Shown here: piece after piece, positions 17,901-25,923 of the stretch
Position numbering within the stretch: position 1 is the first letter of the stretch
Layout of the letters: every line of letters starts with the position of its first letter
NCBI RefSeq assembly: GCF_016919725.2
Contig: NZ_JAJERH010000038.1
Location: 1-39,539 of the forward strand
Origin: Virgibacillus sp. AGTR
GTDB taxonomy: Bacteria > Bacillota > Bacilli > Bacillales > Amphibacillaceae
Reading direction: 5' to 3'
DNA length: 39,539 nt
Notes under the pieces: model-generated
The model's input: the letters and a program-made list of their open reading frames with translations, nothing else
What the model was told of the DNA's origin: nothing
Databases searched by the model: none
Program-made: the position numbers and the translations under genes

Positions 17901-19234
17901 AAATTTATTATGACAATGGAGACTATGGTAAAAATCTAGCCATGCTCTTAGAAGGCAATGGCTTTGCTGTAAAAATGGCTTTAGATGAAGGAAAGGAATC
18001 CGCTATGCTAACAGGTGCAAAGCTCCAATTTTGGGCATCTCACGTCCCTGTACCTGGTGGAGATGATATTTTGATCGCAATTTATGATGCCACGGGTGAA
18101 AATGGAGCTCCTGGAAATCGATTAGCGGGACCAATTGAAGCAAAAGCAAAACGAGATTTAAATCAATGGACAGAAGTAGACCTTTCGCAACATGGCATTG
18201 TCGTTGAGGATGATTTCTATGTCGTTTACCTTCAAGCAAATGACTATCCGTTTATTCCTGGATTTGTTTCAGATGGTGACATTGAAAATGCTGCGGGAAA
18301 AAGCTGGGACTACATTGGCGGAAAATGGTTCAAAGCAAACGATAATATAGGTAACTATATGATACGTGCTGTGGTTGATTATGGAAAAGACACTCCTGAT
18401 TTTGCAACACCTGTAATCACATCACCGGAAGCGGATTACGATACCAATGAGCAACAGCTCACAATCGAGGGTACCGCCTCTCCAGGAACCATTGCACAGC
18501 TTATGAATAACGATGAAGAACGTGAATCAGTGGAGGTTGCTGAAGACGGATCCTTTACAATAGATACAGTGCTTACGGAAGGAGAAAATGAGCTTACTAT
18601 CGTCTCTTTATACAACGGTCAGCCCGTAGGTGAATCAGAATCGGTTACTGTTACGTTCAGCAAAGAACCTTCCCTAACAATTGATTCTCCTAAGGATGGA
18701 GAAAAAACAAATCGAGAAGTTATAACTGTTGAAGGTACAGTATCCGTTGGTAATCTTGATGTTGTCACAGTTAATGGACAACAAGCAACGGTTTCGGACG
18801 ATGGTAATTACACAAAACGGGTTATGGTAAACAATGGTGAAAATCTAATCGAAGTCATTGCAAAAGATAGAAGCGGAAATCAGGTCAAGAAAACCATTAC
18901 AGTTGACGTAAACCATACCATTCCATCTATTAATCACCTTAATCCGGAGGATGACGTATTTCTTGAAACAGGAGAATCCGTTCATATCGAGTTTGATAGT
19001 GTTCCAGGTCTTAAAGCTTCTTTTCTTATTCATATGCCACTGGTTAATGAACCCTTAGGACTTGCAAATGTAACCGAATTGCCCATGATAGAAACATCAG
19101 ATGGCCATTATCAAGGCTTTTGGACAGCAATCAATAACCTACGTGCACAAGGAGCTGTTATTGAAGTTAAGGTTGAAGATGAATATGGAAATACTAATCG
19201 TCAACAGGCAAACGGAAAACTCTTTATAAATTGA
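14954..19234 (+). CDS. bpr: Bacillopeptidase F, secreted S8 serine protease
   Basis: This 1426-residue protein is close in length and architecture to Bacillus subtilis Bpr. A signal peptide (about 1-32, ending SHVFAQQ) is followed by an inhibitor-like propeptide (about 45-170) and a subtilisin domain (about 205-505). The catalytic residues are Asp217 (ANIDSGV), His264 (DGHGTH) and Ser446 (SSGTSMAAPH), with oxyanion Asn367 (SVGNAG). A MAM-like beta domain (about 615-790, YSEDFESYPDGW to AGWYLDDVRL) and two carboxypeptidase-regulatory-like repeats (about 850-985) come next. Then follow a beta domain with YDATGENGAPGNR and two Ig-like repeats (about 1165-1325). There is no LPXTG anchor. AGGAGG at 14941-14946 supports the start. 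The stop codon coincides with the first bases of an R1 repeat. The likely role is extracellular protein degradation. Confidence 0.96.
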   Translation: MQQFPMRKYIAVLLICILLITLATPYLSHVFAQQDKRESASQVIQSKLVKTFDKTDYVRYLVILKDQVNTVQLAESAKKEAIQAKLSTAKAKQLKQRTVVSALQENAEKTQQDLKSLLKKQKQSGNIKQFHSYFIVNAFSVTGNEKSVERIAKSKQVKSIILDEQQQLLPIEEDNTFAVKQTDNQSEDTEWNIERVGAPEVWERNITGEGTVVANIDSGVEGNHPALTRQYRGYQEDDPDQPVHEFNWHDAVFDRSRPMDSDGHGTHTMGTMVGQEEGGQNKIGVAPGAKWIATRAFYQGTGYDSYILEAAEWILAPTDENGEPHPEKAPDVVNNSWGGSPINNDWFRPMVQAWRSAGIVPIFSVGNAGFLNPSEPGTASAPANYPESIAVGATDANDDLASFSLQGPSERGEIKPDISAPGVTIRSSLPGASWDTFDYGESSGTSMAAPHVAAAILLMKQVDASLTVDEIENILKLTATEKTNEEYTNAPNNGYGYGILNVDDAVEAVEQGIGTITGQVQTYGQDDQAPTVESELREAVFLNENASFSVHAEDNTSVNDVTLHVQYDNNTERSYPAAIIEGNHQSGSYTSVVPLEDISGTSLHYWWRVEDFSGNVTESEPQLVRIEEGITDGYSEDFESYPDGWYSFGTNNSWEWGLPSYGPEEAASGRKLLGTNLRGQYEMHSDMTMVMPPILPENGTQLRFKQWYELSYFGWDTGTIYVSTDKENWEELYHITESNDNWHETGIDLSDYAGEKIYIGFNLKSQDNQFAGWYLDDVRLTNDRAQKNEKQNMKTSGTMKTTMQDMQEHLSYPISTLQATNDSDLLPVGEATIGVEETGWETKSNPKNGEFIIHHPPGDYTLSVNAYGYSPVTETVTLSENGDISPTISLEPLPKQEISGTITDKNGNKIENATIFLLEDEHAEPVKSSENGTYTLQAYEGAYTVKVFAEGYDGEAKSVLVKENEANQLDFELTTFSSNETSEIYYDNGDYGKNLAMLLEGNGFAVKMALDEGKESAMLTGAKLQFWASHVPVPGGDDILIAIYDATGENGAPGNRLAGPIEAKAKRDLNQWTEVDLSQHGIVVEDDFYVVYLQANDYPFIPGFVSDGDIENAAGKSWDYIGGKWFKANDNIGNYMIRAVVDYGKDTPDFATPVITSPEADYDTNEQQLTIEGTASPGTIAQLMNNDEERESVEVAEDGSFTIDTVLTEGENELTIVSLYNGQPVGESESVTVTFSKEPSLTIDSPKDGEKTNREVITVEGTVSVGNLDVVTVNGQQATVSDDGNYTKRVMVNNGENLIEVIAKDRSGNQVKKTITVDVNHTIPSINHLNPEDDVFLETGESVHIEFDSVPGLKASFLIHMPLVNEPLGLANVTELPMIETSDGHYQGFWTAINNLRAQGAVIEVKVEDEYGNTNRQQANGKLFIN

Positions 19235-19336
19235 GACTTCTTTCAGTGGGGGTTTTGTTTATCCCCCACTTACCAATAATGGTTTCCCTTTATTGCTTGA
19301 AGCGGGTGGAGTACTGCCAGTTATATAGGAGATAAA
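19228..19336 (+). repeat. R1 repeat, internally deleted copy overlapping the bpr stop
   Basis: It starts at AAATTGAGACTTC, corresponding to AAAGTGAAACTTC in other copies, and the TGA of bpr is part of it. The AGTGGGGG/CCCCCACT hairpin (19245-19271) and the right part TACTGCCAGTTATA ... GAGATAAA are kept, while the left ACTGGCAGT arm is lost. The remainder of 19337-19523 shows no gene; CACGGAAT/ATTTCCGTG forms a small hairpin near 19494-19517. Confidence 0.75.
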
Positions 19337-19523
19337 TGACGACGGAATCATCTCCTTTGGAGCAAACGAATGGAAAGGAGATTAATCCAAAGCCATGTAT
19401 AGTGGAAATGACGGAAAATGCTAATATTCTATGATATTCTATGAGATGAAAAATAGTATAAAGAAGATGTAGTAAAAGGTCTAACTCTTTCCCACGGAAT
19501 ATTGCATATTTCCGTGATTAGAA

Positions 19524-19560
19524 AAAGGAGCTGTCTTTTTGAAGTGACAGCTCCTTTTTT
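19524..19560. terminator. Strong bidirectional terminator between bpr and glcF
   Basis: AAAAAGGAGCTGTC pairs with the complementary GACAGCTCCTTTTTT, with A and T tracts on both sides. It can serve bpr on the plus strand and the glc operon on the minus strand. Confidence 0.85.
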
Positions 19561-19638
19561 GTAGTCTAGGAGATATTTTATCTCCTTTAGCTCGCTCCAG
19601 TCATTACGTTTCTAATTTGGCGCTAGCACTTTTGTTCT
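19561..19638 (-). repeat. R2 repeat, short deleted copy overlapping the glcF stop
   Basis: Read on the minus strand it starts at AAGAACAAAAGTGC, contains TTAGAAACG and GACTGGAGCGAG, and ends CCTAGACTAC before the A-run of the terminator at 19524-19560. The middle of the element is missing. The TAA stop codon of glcF shares its last base or bases with the left edge. Confidence 0.7.
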
Positions 19639-21014
19639 TATGTCTGCATAGCTAAAAATTGTTGATTACTTGATTCGTTTGTAGCATTCGCATTCTCATA
19701 TGCTTCAAGTAGTAAATCAACGATATGCACAGCTTGCATTTCATCAGATAATCCTTCACGCTCAATCCCAAGCTTCATCTGCAATAAACAACCTGGGTTA
19801 GCAGTAACAATCATTTTTGCCTCTGTTTTCTGTACCTGCTCCATTTTGTAATCTAAAATTTGCATAGACATTTCCGATTGTACAATATTGTAGATACCTG
19901 CTGAACCGCAGCATCGGCTTGCATCCTTCATTTCTACATACCGAACACCTTCGATAGACTCAAGTAATTGTCTAGGCTCCATAAACGTCTTTTGTCCATT
20001 TTTCAGATGGCAAGAGTCTTGATAGGTAATAATTTTTTTCTCAAGCGCAAGCGGTTGTTCATGAAAATCTAATTCAATTAATATACTTGTTATATCTTTA
20101 ATCTTAGCACAAAAACTTTTCGCACGTTCACTCCATACAGGATCATCCTTTAGGAGATGATCATATTCTACTAAAAAGGCACCACAGCCTCCCGCATTGG
20201 TAATAATAAAATCAACACCCGCTACTTCAAATGCCTGAATATTACGTTTTGCCATTTCTTTTGCTTGTTTCAATTCCCCACTATGACCATGTAGAGCACC
20301 ACAGCATGCTTGCGTATCAGGAACGACAATTTCACAACCTGCATACTGTAACAATTTTACGGTGGCATCATTTGTGCGCATAAACATTGTATCCATTAAA
20401 CAACCAGAGAAAAAGGCAACTTTCTTCTTTCGTTCCTTTACTAGTGGCTGTAAGTGGCGTGGTCGAGCCTTCATTTCACTTTTTTTCGGAACTTTTGGCA
20501 ACACCTTTTCCATTGTACGCATGCTTTCAGGAAATAGCTTCATTATACCTGTTGCCTGTGCTAGCTTCTGCGCACCTGACCTCTGATAAAAACTCAATAA
20601 TCCCGTTAGCCCTACCATTCGATTTTGATGTGGAAAAATACCTTTAAAAAAGATACCCTTCATAACTTTTTCAGGTACGGTTTGTTTTTTATTTTGATAA
20701 ATCGCATCCCTAGCTTGCTCTAACAATCTACCAAAATTCACACCAGAAGGACAAACTGGTTCACATGCCCTACAACCAAGACACATATCAATGGATTGCT
20801 TTACTTCTTCACTCGGCTCAATAACACCATCTACAAGCCCCTTCATTAATGCAATCCTACCTCTAGGTGAATGGACCTCATTTCTTCCCGTTTCAATATA
20901 CGTTGGACAAGTTGGTAAACAGAAACCACACCTGGTACAATTCATTAATTCATCGTAATCCATTTTTTCTTTGAATGCTGACTGAATTTGCTTTTTTTCC
21001 TGTTTATCCATCAT
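19638..21014 (-). CDS. glcF: Glycolate oxidase iron-sulfur subunit
   Basis: This 458-residue protein is the electron-transferring partner of GlcD, oxidising glycolate (or a related 2-hydroxy acid) to glyoxylate at the membrane. Two 4Fe-4S motifs are present: Cys26, 29, 32 and 36 (NCTRCGFCLPTCP) and Cys78, 81, 84 and 88 (MCLGCRACEPVCP). Two CCG domains follow, seen as TQACCGALHGHSGE and ASRCCGSAGIYN. The start overlaps the glcD stop by 4 bp (ATGA), indicating translational coupling. Bacillus subtilis YsfD is the likely counterpart. A lactate-oxidising role (LutA-like) is less likely because of the two N-terminal clusters and the GlcD partner. Confidence 0.93.
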   Translation of the reverse strand: MMDKQEKKQIQSAFKEKMDYDELMNCTRCGFCLPTCPTYIETGRNEVHSPRGRIALMKGLVDGVIEPSEEVKQSIDMCLGCRACEPVCPSGVNFGRLLEQARDAIYQNKKQTVPEKVMKGIFFKGIFPHQNRMVGLTGLLSFYQRSGAQKLAQATGIMKLFPESMRTMEKVLPKVPKKSEMKARPRHLQPLVKERKKKVAFFSGCLMDTMFMRTNDATVKLLQYAGCEIVVPDTQACCGALHGHSGELKQAKEMAKRNIQAFEVAGVDFIITNAGGCGAFLVEYDHLLKDDPVWSERAKSFCAKIKDITSILIELDFHEQPLALEKKIITYQDSCHLKNGQKTFMEPRQLLESIEGVRYVEMKDASRCCGSAGIYNIVQSEMSMQILDYKMEQVQKTEAKMIVTANPGCLLQMKLGIEREGLSDEMQAVHIVDLLLEAYENANATNESSNQQFLAMQT

Positions 21015-22423
21015 TGTTCAACCACCACTCTTTTTCTTTCAGTGGTCTCAAACATTTTACCCGGATTCATAATCATATTTGGATCAATCGCTTTTTTAAT
21101 GCTACGCATCGCTTCCACTCCATGCTCACCAGCCTTCAAATGTAAATATGGAAGCTTCATCATACCTACTCCATGCTCGCCAGTAATTGTCCCACCAAGA
21201 TCCACTGCTTGTTGAAAGATTTCCGCAAATGCTTTTTCAACTAATTCGATTTCTTCTTCATTTCGAGCATCCGTTAAGCACGTCGGGTGTAAATTCCCAT
21301 CTCCTGCGTGACCGAATGTACAGATGTTTAATTGATATTTTTCTGCTATTTCACCGATTGCTTTTACCATTTCTGCAATTTCTGAACGCGGGACTGTTGC
21401 ATCCTCTAATATGGTGGTTGGCTTTAATCGTGACAAAGCTGATAAAGCTGATCTCCTTGCTGCAGTTAATTGATCTGCTTCCTCATTAGTCCTTGCTACC
21501 TGAACATCAAACGCTCGATTTTCCTTACATAACGCTTCTATTTTCTCCATGTCGCGAGCAACTACTTCTGCTGCACCATCTTGTTCAATTAACAAAACGG
21601 CTTTTGCTTCTGTTGGTAACCCGATTTTTGCAAAATCCTCAACTACCTGAACCGTTGCTTGATCAAGAAATTCCAACGTTGCAGGAATAATTCGGTTAGC
21701 AATAATCGCGGAAACCGTTTCTGCAGCAGCTTCTAAATCCTCATAAAGTGCAAGCATTGTCTTTTTTGTCTCGGGTTGTGGTATTAATTTCAGGATCGCT
21801 TCCGTAATGACACCAAGCGTTCCTTCAGCACCTATATATAATCTGGTTAAGTCATAGCCAGCAACATCCTTAGCTAGCTTTCCACCTGTTCGAATGATTT
21901 CACCGTTAGGGAGCACAACCTCTAGACCAAGAACATAATCTCTCGTTACCCCATATTTGAGTCCACGAAGACCACCGGAATTCTCACTAATATTGCCACC
22001 AATCTGAGAAATATGCATCGAACCAGGATCGGGTGGATAAAACAATCCAACTTCTATGGCTGCCTCCAAAATTTCTTTTGTATAGACACCTGGTTGAACG
22101 GTCATCGTTAAATTTTCTTGATCAATCTCTAAGATCTGATTCATGTGCTTGAATATCAAAACGATTCCCCCCTCTGTTGGGGTTGTACCTGCACATAAAT
22201 TCGTTCCTGAACCACGTGGTACAATTGGGATTTTATACTCGTTACAGAGCTTGACAACTGCCGCTACCTCCTGTTTATTACGCGGAGCGACCATAGCATC
22301 AGGAAGTGCTTGATATCTTGCAGTAGAATCGTAGGAATAAGCTAATAAGCTAGCATTATTATCTTCCACATTTTCCACTCCAACAATGGAAACCAGTTTT
22401 TCTTTTACATTCATATGTAACAT
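21011..22423 (-). CDS. glcD: Glycolate oxidase FAD-binding subunit
   Basis: This 470-residue flavoprotein has an N-terminal PCMH-type FAD-binding domain (about 35-215) with PRGSGTNLCAG and GNISENSGGLRGLKYG, and a C-terminal FAD-oxidase domain ending in GEHGVGMMK. It takes electrons from glycolate or a related 2-hydroxy acid and passes them to GlcF. The start is placed at the ATG at 22423, 7 nt after AGGAG; the ATG at 22429 is too close to that site. It is adjacent to a CdaR-type regulator gene, an arrangement like ysfB-ysfC-ysfD in Bacillus subtilis. No GlcE-like subunit is present, as is usual in Bacillus. Confidence 0.93.
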   Translation of the reverse strand: MLHMNVKEKLVSIVGVENVEDNNASLLAYSYDSTARYQALPDAMVAPRNKQEVAAVVKLCNEYKIPIVPRGSGTNLCAGTTPTEGGIVLIFKHMNQILEIDQENLTMTVQPGVYTKEILEAAIEVGLFYPPDPGSMHISQIGGNISENSGGLRGLKYGVTRDYVLGLEVVLPNGEIIRTGGKLAKDVAGYDLTRLYIGAEGTLGVITEAILKLIPQPETKKTMLALYEDLEAAAETVSAIIANRIIPATLEFLDQATVQVVEDFAKIGLPTEAKAVLLIEQDGAAEVVARDMEKIEALCKENRAFDVQVARTNEEADQLTAARRSALSALSRLKPTTILEDATVPRSEIAEMVKAIGEIAEKYQLNICTFGHAGDGNLHPTCLTDARNEEEIELVEKAFAEIFQQAVDLGGTITGEHGVGMMKLPYLHLKAGEHGVEAMRSIKKAIDPNMIMNPGKMFETTERKRVVVEQ

Positions 22424-22472
22424 ATACATTCTCCTAATTTGTCATCATACTTCTATTTTATGAAATAATAAA

Positions 22473-22508
22473 AGAAAAATATATGTGCGATTGCACAAAT
22501 ATTTTTCT
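22473..22508. promoter_or_regulatory. Inverted repeat between the regulator gene and glcD
   Basis: Sixteen-base arms (AGAAAAATATATGTGC and GCACAAATATTTTTCT) pair with one mismatch around a 4-nt loop. The site lies 50 bp before glcD and 52 bp past the regulator stop. It could be the operator of the CdaR-like regulator, with core TGTGCGATTGCACA, or a terminator for the regulator gene, since T-rich sequence follows on the minus strand. Confidence 0.5.
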
Positions 22509-22559
22509 TAGTAAGCGAATTCCTTTATACATATGAACAAAAAGTTTAACACATTTTAG

Positions 22560-23690
22560 TTATGTTTTCCTTTTTTCATTATAAAATCGATGACTTATAT
22601 ATAAAAGCATTAAATCGTCTACATTTCTCACATTTAATTTTGTTACATCCGCAATTCGATTTAAACGATAGTGCAGTGTATTTTTATGAATATGTAATTT
22701 ATCTGCTGTTAATTGCACTGCCATATTATTCTCGAACCAACTTGATAGTGTTTGCATTAATTCTTCCTCTTGAATTAACGCTCCTATTGAACGTAGGACA
22801 AACTGATCTTTTGTCTCTGCGGATAATTCATGTGTCAACATCTCAAAACGTAGATCTGCTTCAAAAACAACGGGATGTTTAGAATTAGCATATTCACTAG
22901 ATTTATTCGCCTGCTGGAACGAGTAAGATAATCTTTTTGAATCGTTTTTATTGCCAACGCCTGCATATAGCTGAATATCCATTTCCTTTTTTATATGAGT
23001 AATAAATGAGAGCAGCTTTTCAGTTAGCCTATCCTTTTCTACCGCTTCCAGCAGCATAACAATTTTTTCTTGTCCCCAGCGAATAAATAATGCGTTTATC
23101 GTTGAACTCCATAATTTCTTTACCATTTCAAGTTGGTTATACGTCAGATTTATTTTTAGATAATCACACTTAAAAACAACAACCTGATCATAGGAAAACA
23201 TATCAATATGAAGAAAGTCGCTTCGCTCTAATAATTGTGAAAAATCCCCTGTATGGTTAAGCCAATCAAAAATAAAAAATTCCAAATCACGTGTTTTACT
23301 TTCCTGATTAATTCGAGCAACGGAGTCATGAATAAATAATTCAGTAACCTTTTGTACGAGCATTGCATATGGTTCTACAACACTAGGTTCGCCAGTTATT
23401 CCTAAAACTCCCATCGGTTTATCTTCAATAATAATAGGTAGTACAACACCAGGGCGGACTCCTCGTAGTCGCTTAACATCGTCATCTGTCATAATCATCT
23501 TTTCCTTGTTTTTCATAGCAAGATAGGAGCCCTCATGAAAACTACCAATACGATCCGAGTTTGTACTTGCAACGATTACACCTTGCTCATTTATCAATAT
23601 AACCTGTTCATCTATTAAACGATTAATTTCTCGTACGATCGCATTATATATTTGATCTGTATGAAATAGAACATTGTCCAATAGCTTCAC
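22560..23690 (-). CDS. CdaR/YsfB-type transcriptional regulator of the glycolate operon
   Basis: This 376-residue protein has an N-terminal sugar-diacid recognition domain (about 1-130, with VLINEQGVIVASTNSDRIG and VLPIIIEDKPMGVLGITG), a central GGDEF-like region, and a C-terminal PucR-type helix-turn-helix (about 315-370, KLHIHKNTLHYRLNRI). Such proteins activate carboxylic acid catabolic genes in response to the acid, here probably glycolate or glycerate. It lies immediately upstream of glcD on the same strand, as ysfB does with ysfCD. The start is either GTG at 23690 or a TTG three codons later at 23681, which has AGGTG at better spacing. Confidence 0.88.
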   Translation of the reverse strand: MKLLDNVLFHTDQIYNAIVREINRLIDEQVILINEQGVIVASTNSDRIGSFHEGSYLAMKNKEKMIMTDDDVKRLRGVRPGVVLPIIIEDKPMGVLGITGEPSVVEPYAMLVQKVTELFIHDSVARINQESKTRDLEFFIFDWLNHTGDFSQLLERSDFLHIDMFSYDQVVVFKCDYLKINLTYNQLEMVKKLWSSTINALFIRWGQEKIVMLLEAVEKDRLTEKLLSFITHIKKEMDIQLYAGVGNKNDSKRLSYSFQQANKSSEYANSKHPVVFEADLRFEMLTHELSAETKDQFVLRSIGALIQEEELMQTLSSWFENNMAVQLTADKLHIHKNTLHYRLNRIADVTKLNVRNVDDLMLLYISHRFYNEKRKT

Positions 23691-23867
23691 CTACTAATTC
23701 GCTTAGTTATTTCATCTATTCTATCACTATTATGATCGCATAGAAAAGAAATACTCATTTACGAGACGGTGACAAAAGTGTTTAAATCAACCAAAAACAG
23801 AACAACGATAAATGTTGGTTTTCACCGGTATGGCATGTAAACGGATTGGATTATAGAACACCAAATG

Positions 23868-24443
23868 TTATTCTAACTTCTGAAATTCCTGAATCATTAA
23901 CTCATAGCTCATTGCTCCGAAGGCTTTATATTGAATATGCCCTTTGGAATCAATTAAGTACGTAGTCGGTATTGGTTTGATTTGATATCTGTCACTGACT
24001 TCTGCTGCTTCATCCAATAAGATTGGAAACGTCAGCTTATATTGCTTTATAAAGTTAGTAACATCACTTTTTTTCCGCTCTGTACTTGTTAAATTAACAG
24101 CAAGTAATACGACATCTTTGTCTTGATAGAAGCGTTGCATTGCTGGCATTTCATCACGACATGGTGGACACCATGATGCCCAGAAATTTAACATTACTTT
24201 TTTTCCACGAAAATCTGATAAACGATATTTCTTACCATCTAGACCTTTTAACGTAAAATCTGGTGCTAGTTTCCCTACTTGAAGCCCTTCATCGATATCA
24301 CTTGGACTGTTATCACTACTAACAGACACACTTTCCTGCTTTGTATCGTTGGTAGTAGATGGTTGTTCTACGATAATATACAGCATATAAATAATGGTAA
24401 TTATAGCTACCAACAATGGTAGGTATAGCGTCACTCGCTTCAT
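23868..24443 (-). CDS. Membrane-anchored thiol-disulfide oxidoreductase, TlpA/ResA-like
   Basis: This 191-residue protein has a single N-terminal hydrophobic anchor (about 5-25), a Ser/Asp-rich linker (28-52) and an AhpC/TSA-Redoxin thioredoxin fold (about 55-190) facing outside. The active site is Cys92-Pro-Pro-Cys95 in [15 protein letters not shown], and the cis-proline loop is [10 protein letters not shown]. Family members reduce extracytoplasmic disulfides, for example in cytochrome c maturation (ResA) or spore formation (StoA); no cytochrome genes are adjacent, so the client is unknown. The ATG at 24443 follows AAGGAGG by 6 nt and is preferred over an ATG at 24461. It is divergent from the P1 peptidase. 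Confidence 0.9.
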   Translation of the reverse strand: MKRVTLYLPLLVAIITIIYMLYIIVEQPSTTNDTKQESVSVSSDNSPSDIDEGLQVGKLAPDFTLKGLDGKKYRLSDFRGKKVMLNFWASWCPPCRDEMPAMQRFYQDKDVVLLAVNLTSTERKKSDVTNFIKQYKLTFPILLDEAAEVSDRYQIKPIPTTYLIDSKGHIQYKAFGAMSYELMIQEFQKLE

Positions 24444-24506
24444 AAATGCCCTCCTTGACATACTATTTAGGACTATTATTCCACATACGCTAGGAGAACA
24501 TACTTT

Positions 24507-24514
24507 GCTATAAT
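24507..24514 (+). promoter_or_regulatory. Candidate extended -10 of the P1 peptidase gene
   Basis: GCTATAAT preceded by T gives TGCTATAAT, an extended -10 hexamer, 25 bp before the start codon. No good -35 was seen at 17 bp. Confidence 0.45.
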
Positions 24515-24538
24515 ACTTTAAAAAAGGAGTAATTATTC

Positions 24539-25525
24539 ATGAAACTACAAAAAGGGATAAACAACTGTATTACCGATGTACATGATGTTCATGTAGGCCA
24601 TGTAACACGATATGAAAAATTAAATGAGGAGCAAACCATTTGTACTGGTGTAACCGCTATATTGCCACACAGTGGTAATCTATTTCGAAAAAAAACACAT
24701 GCTGGCAGCGCTGTATTAAATGGTTTTGGTAAAACAACTGGTCTTGTTCAACTGGAGGAGCTCGGTTTATTAGAATCACCAATTATGCTAACAAATACGT
24801 TTAGTGTCGGTTCTGTTTGGCAAGGAACGCTGCAATATATGCTTGAAACAACAAAAGAAATAGGAGATACTACTAGTTCCATTAATCTGGTCGTTGGCGA
24901 ATGCAATGATAGTTATTTACATACAGCACGATACCCGGCAATTCAACCAGAACATGCCATCCAAGCCATTAGAAATGCAACTATACATCCAGTAAAAGAG
25001 GGCGCAGTAGGTGCTGGAAAAGGAATGGTATGTTTCGGCTATAAAGGCGGTATCGGCACTGCATCGCGAATCGTTACCCACCTGAATGAAAAGTATACTG
25101 TCGGCTGTCTTGTTGTAAGTAATTTTGGAAAGCGAGAAGATGCTTTATTTGCTGCTTGGGATAAAATATACTTAGACACACCAGATGGATCGATTATGAT
25201 GGTGATTGCAACGGATGCTCCTATGTATCATAGGCAGCTGAAACGGCTAGCCAAACGATGTGCTGCAGGACTAGGAAGAACTGGTAGTCATTTGGATAAT
25301 GGTAGTGGCGACATTGCAATCGCCTTTTCCACAGCACATACATATGAGCATAAACGAAGTACGATGAACGACGCCATGACGTATCTCCGTGATGATCATC
25401 CTATTATGAATCAGTTATTTCAAGCAGTAGTCGAAGTGATTGAGGAAGGTGTTATTCGTTCATTAAAAAAAGCAGATACTACGAGAGGAAGAAAAGGAAG
25501 GGTCATTGAAAAGGCACCTTTCTAA
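24539..25525 (+). CDS. P1-family (DmpA-like) aminopeptidase
   Basis: This 328-residue protein belongs to the P1 (DmpA/L-aminopeptidase D-Ala-esterase) family of self-cleaving serine N-terminal-nucleophile hydrolases. The processing site is expected before Ser256 in HLDNGSGDIAIAFSTA, which generates the catalytic serine. Other family landmarks are GVTAILPHSGN, the HAGSAVLNGFGKTTG loop, GVVGECND-like VVGECNDSYL, and VGAGKGMVCFGYKGGIG. There is no signal peptide, so it acts in the cytoplasm. AGGAG at 24525-24529 supports the ATG. The substrate range (D-amino-acid or beta-amino peptides) cannot be told from sequence. It is divergent from the thioredoxin-like gene. Confidence 0.9.
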   Translation: MKLQKGINNCITDVHDVHVGHVTRYEKLNEEQTICTGVTAILPHSGNLFRKKTHAGSAVLNGFGKTTGLVQLEELGLLESPIMLTNTFSVGSVWQGTLQYMLETTKEIGDTTSSINLVVGECNDSYLHTARYPAIQPEHAIQAIRNATIHPVKEGAVGAGKGMVCFGYKGGIGTASRIVTHLNEKYTVGCLVVSNFGKREDALFAAWDKIYLDTPDGSIMMVIATDAPMYHRQLKRLAKRCAAGLGRTGSHLDNGSGDIAIAFSTAHTYEHKRSTMNDAMTYLRDDHPIMNQLFQAVVEVIEEGVIRSLKKADTTRGRKGRVIEKAPF

Positions 25526-25626
25526 GCTAGTACTTGCTAGCGATAGATTTATTTCAGCGCTGGTATGTTAATAGAAATTTAATTACTGATTTAATTAGCT
25601 TCACGAATTAACTTGTTAACATGAAA

Positions 25627-25922
25627 GAGGCTGGGAAAAAACACAACTTCTTTACTCAAAATACGAATAATCATGTTATCAATAGGAGGATCATCGCCGC
25701 ACCGTGAAACTATACGCGCTTTCCGCGGGCAAGGCCACAGCTAACTTGGCAAAGAAAAACACGTTACCACGTGGATCTTCGGACTCGTGCTGTTCCCGCC
25801 GGAGTCTCGCTTATTTCAGGTGCTAAATGAATGATTCTAATCAAAAAACGAACGATAATTAATTTCACCTAATTATCATTCGTTTTTTATTGTTTTTTCA
25901 TTCTTTTATCTTAGTCTCTTTC
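25627..25922 (+). repeat. R3 repeat with terminal inverted repeats
   Basis: It starts AGAGGCTGGGAAAAAACACA and ends TTTTATCTTAGTCTCTTTC, which are imperfect inverted copies of each other. The interior contains CGCCGCACCGTGAAACTATA, GCGCTTTCCGCGGGC, CACAGCTAACTTGGC, CACGTGGATCTTCGG and ACTCGTGCTGTTCCCGCCGG, all shared with the 36.1-kb copy. The right third carries the terminator at 25843-25888. No gene lies in 25526-25923. Confidence 0.8.
25843..25888. terminator. Bidirectional terminator within the R3 copy
   Basis: AAAAAACGAACGATAATTA pairs with TAATTATCATTCGTTTTTT with one G-T position and an 8-nt loop. It lies past the stop of the minus-strand amidase gene and also faces the plus-strand peptidase. 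Confidence 0.8.
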
Positions 25923-25923
25923 T

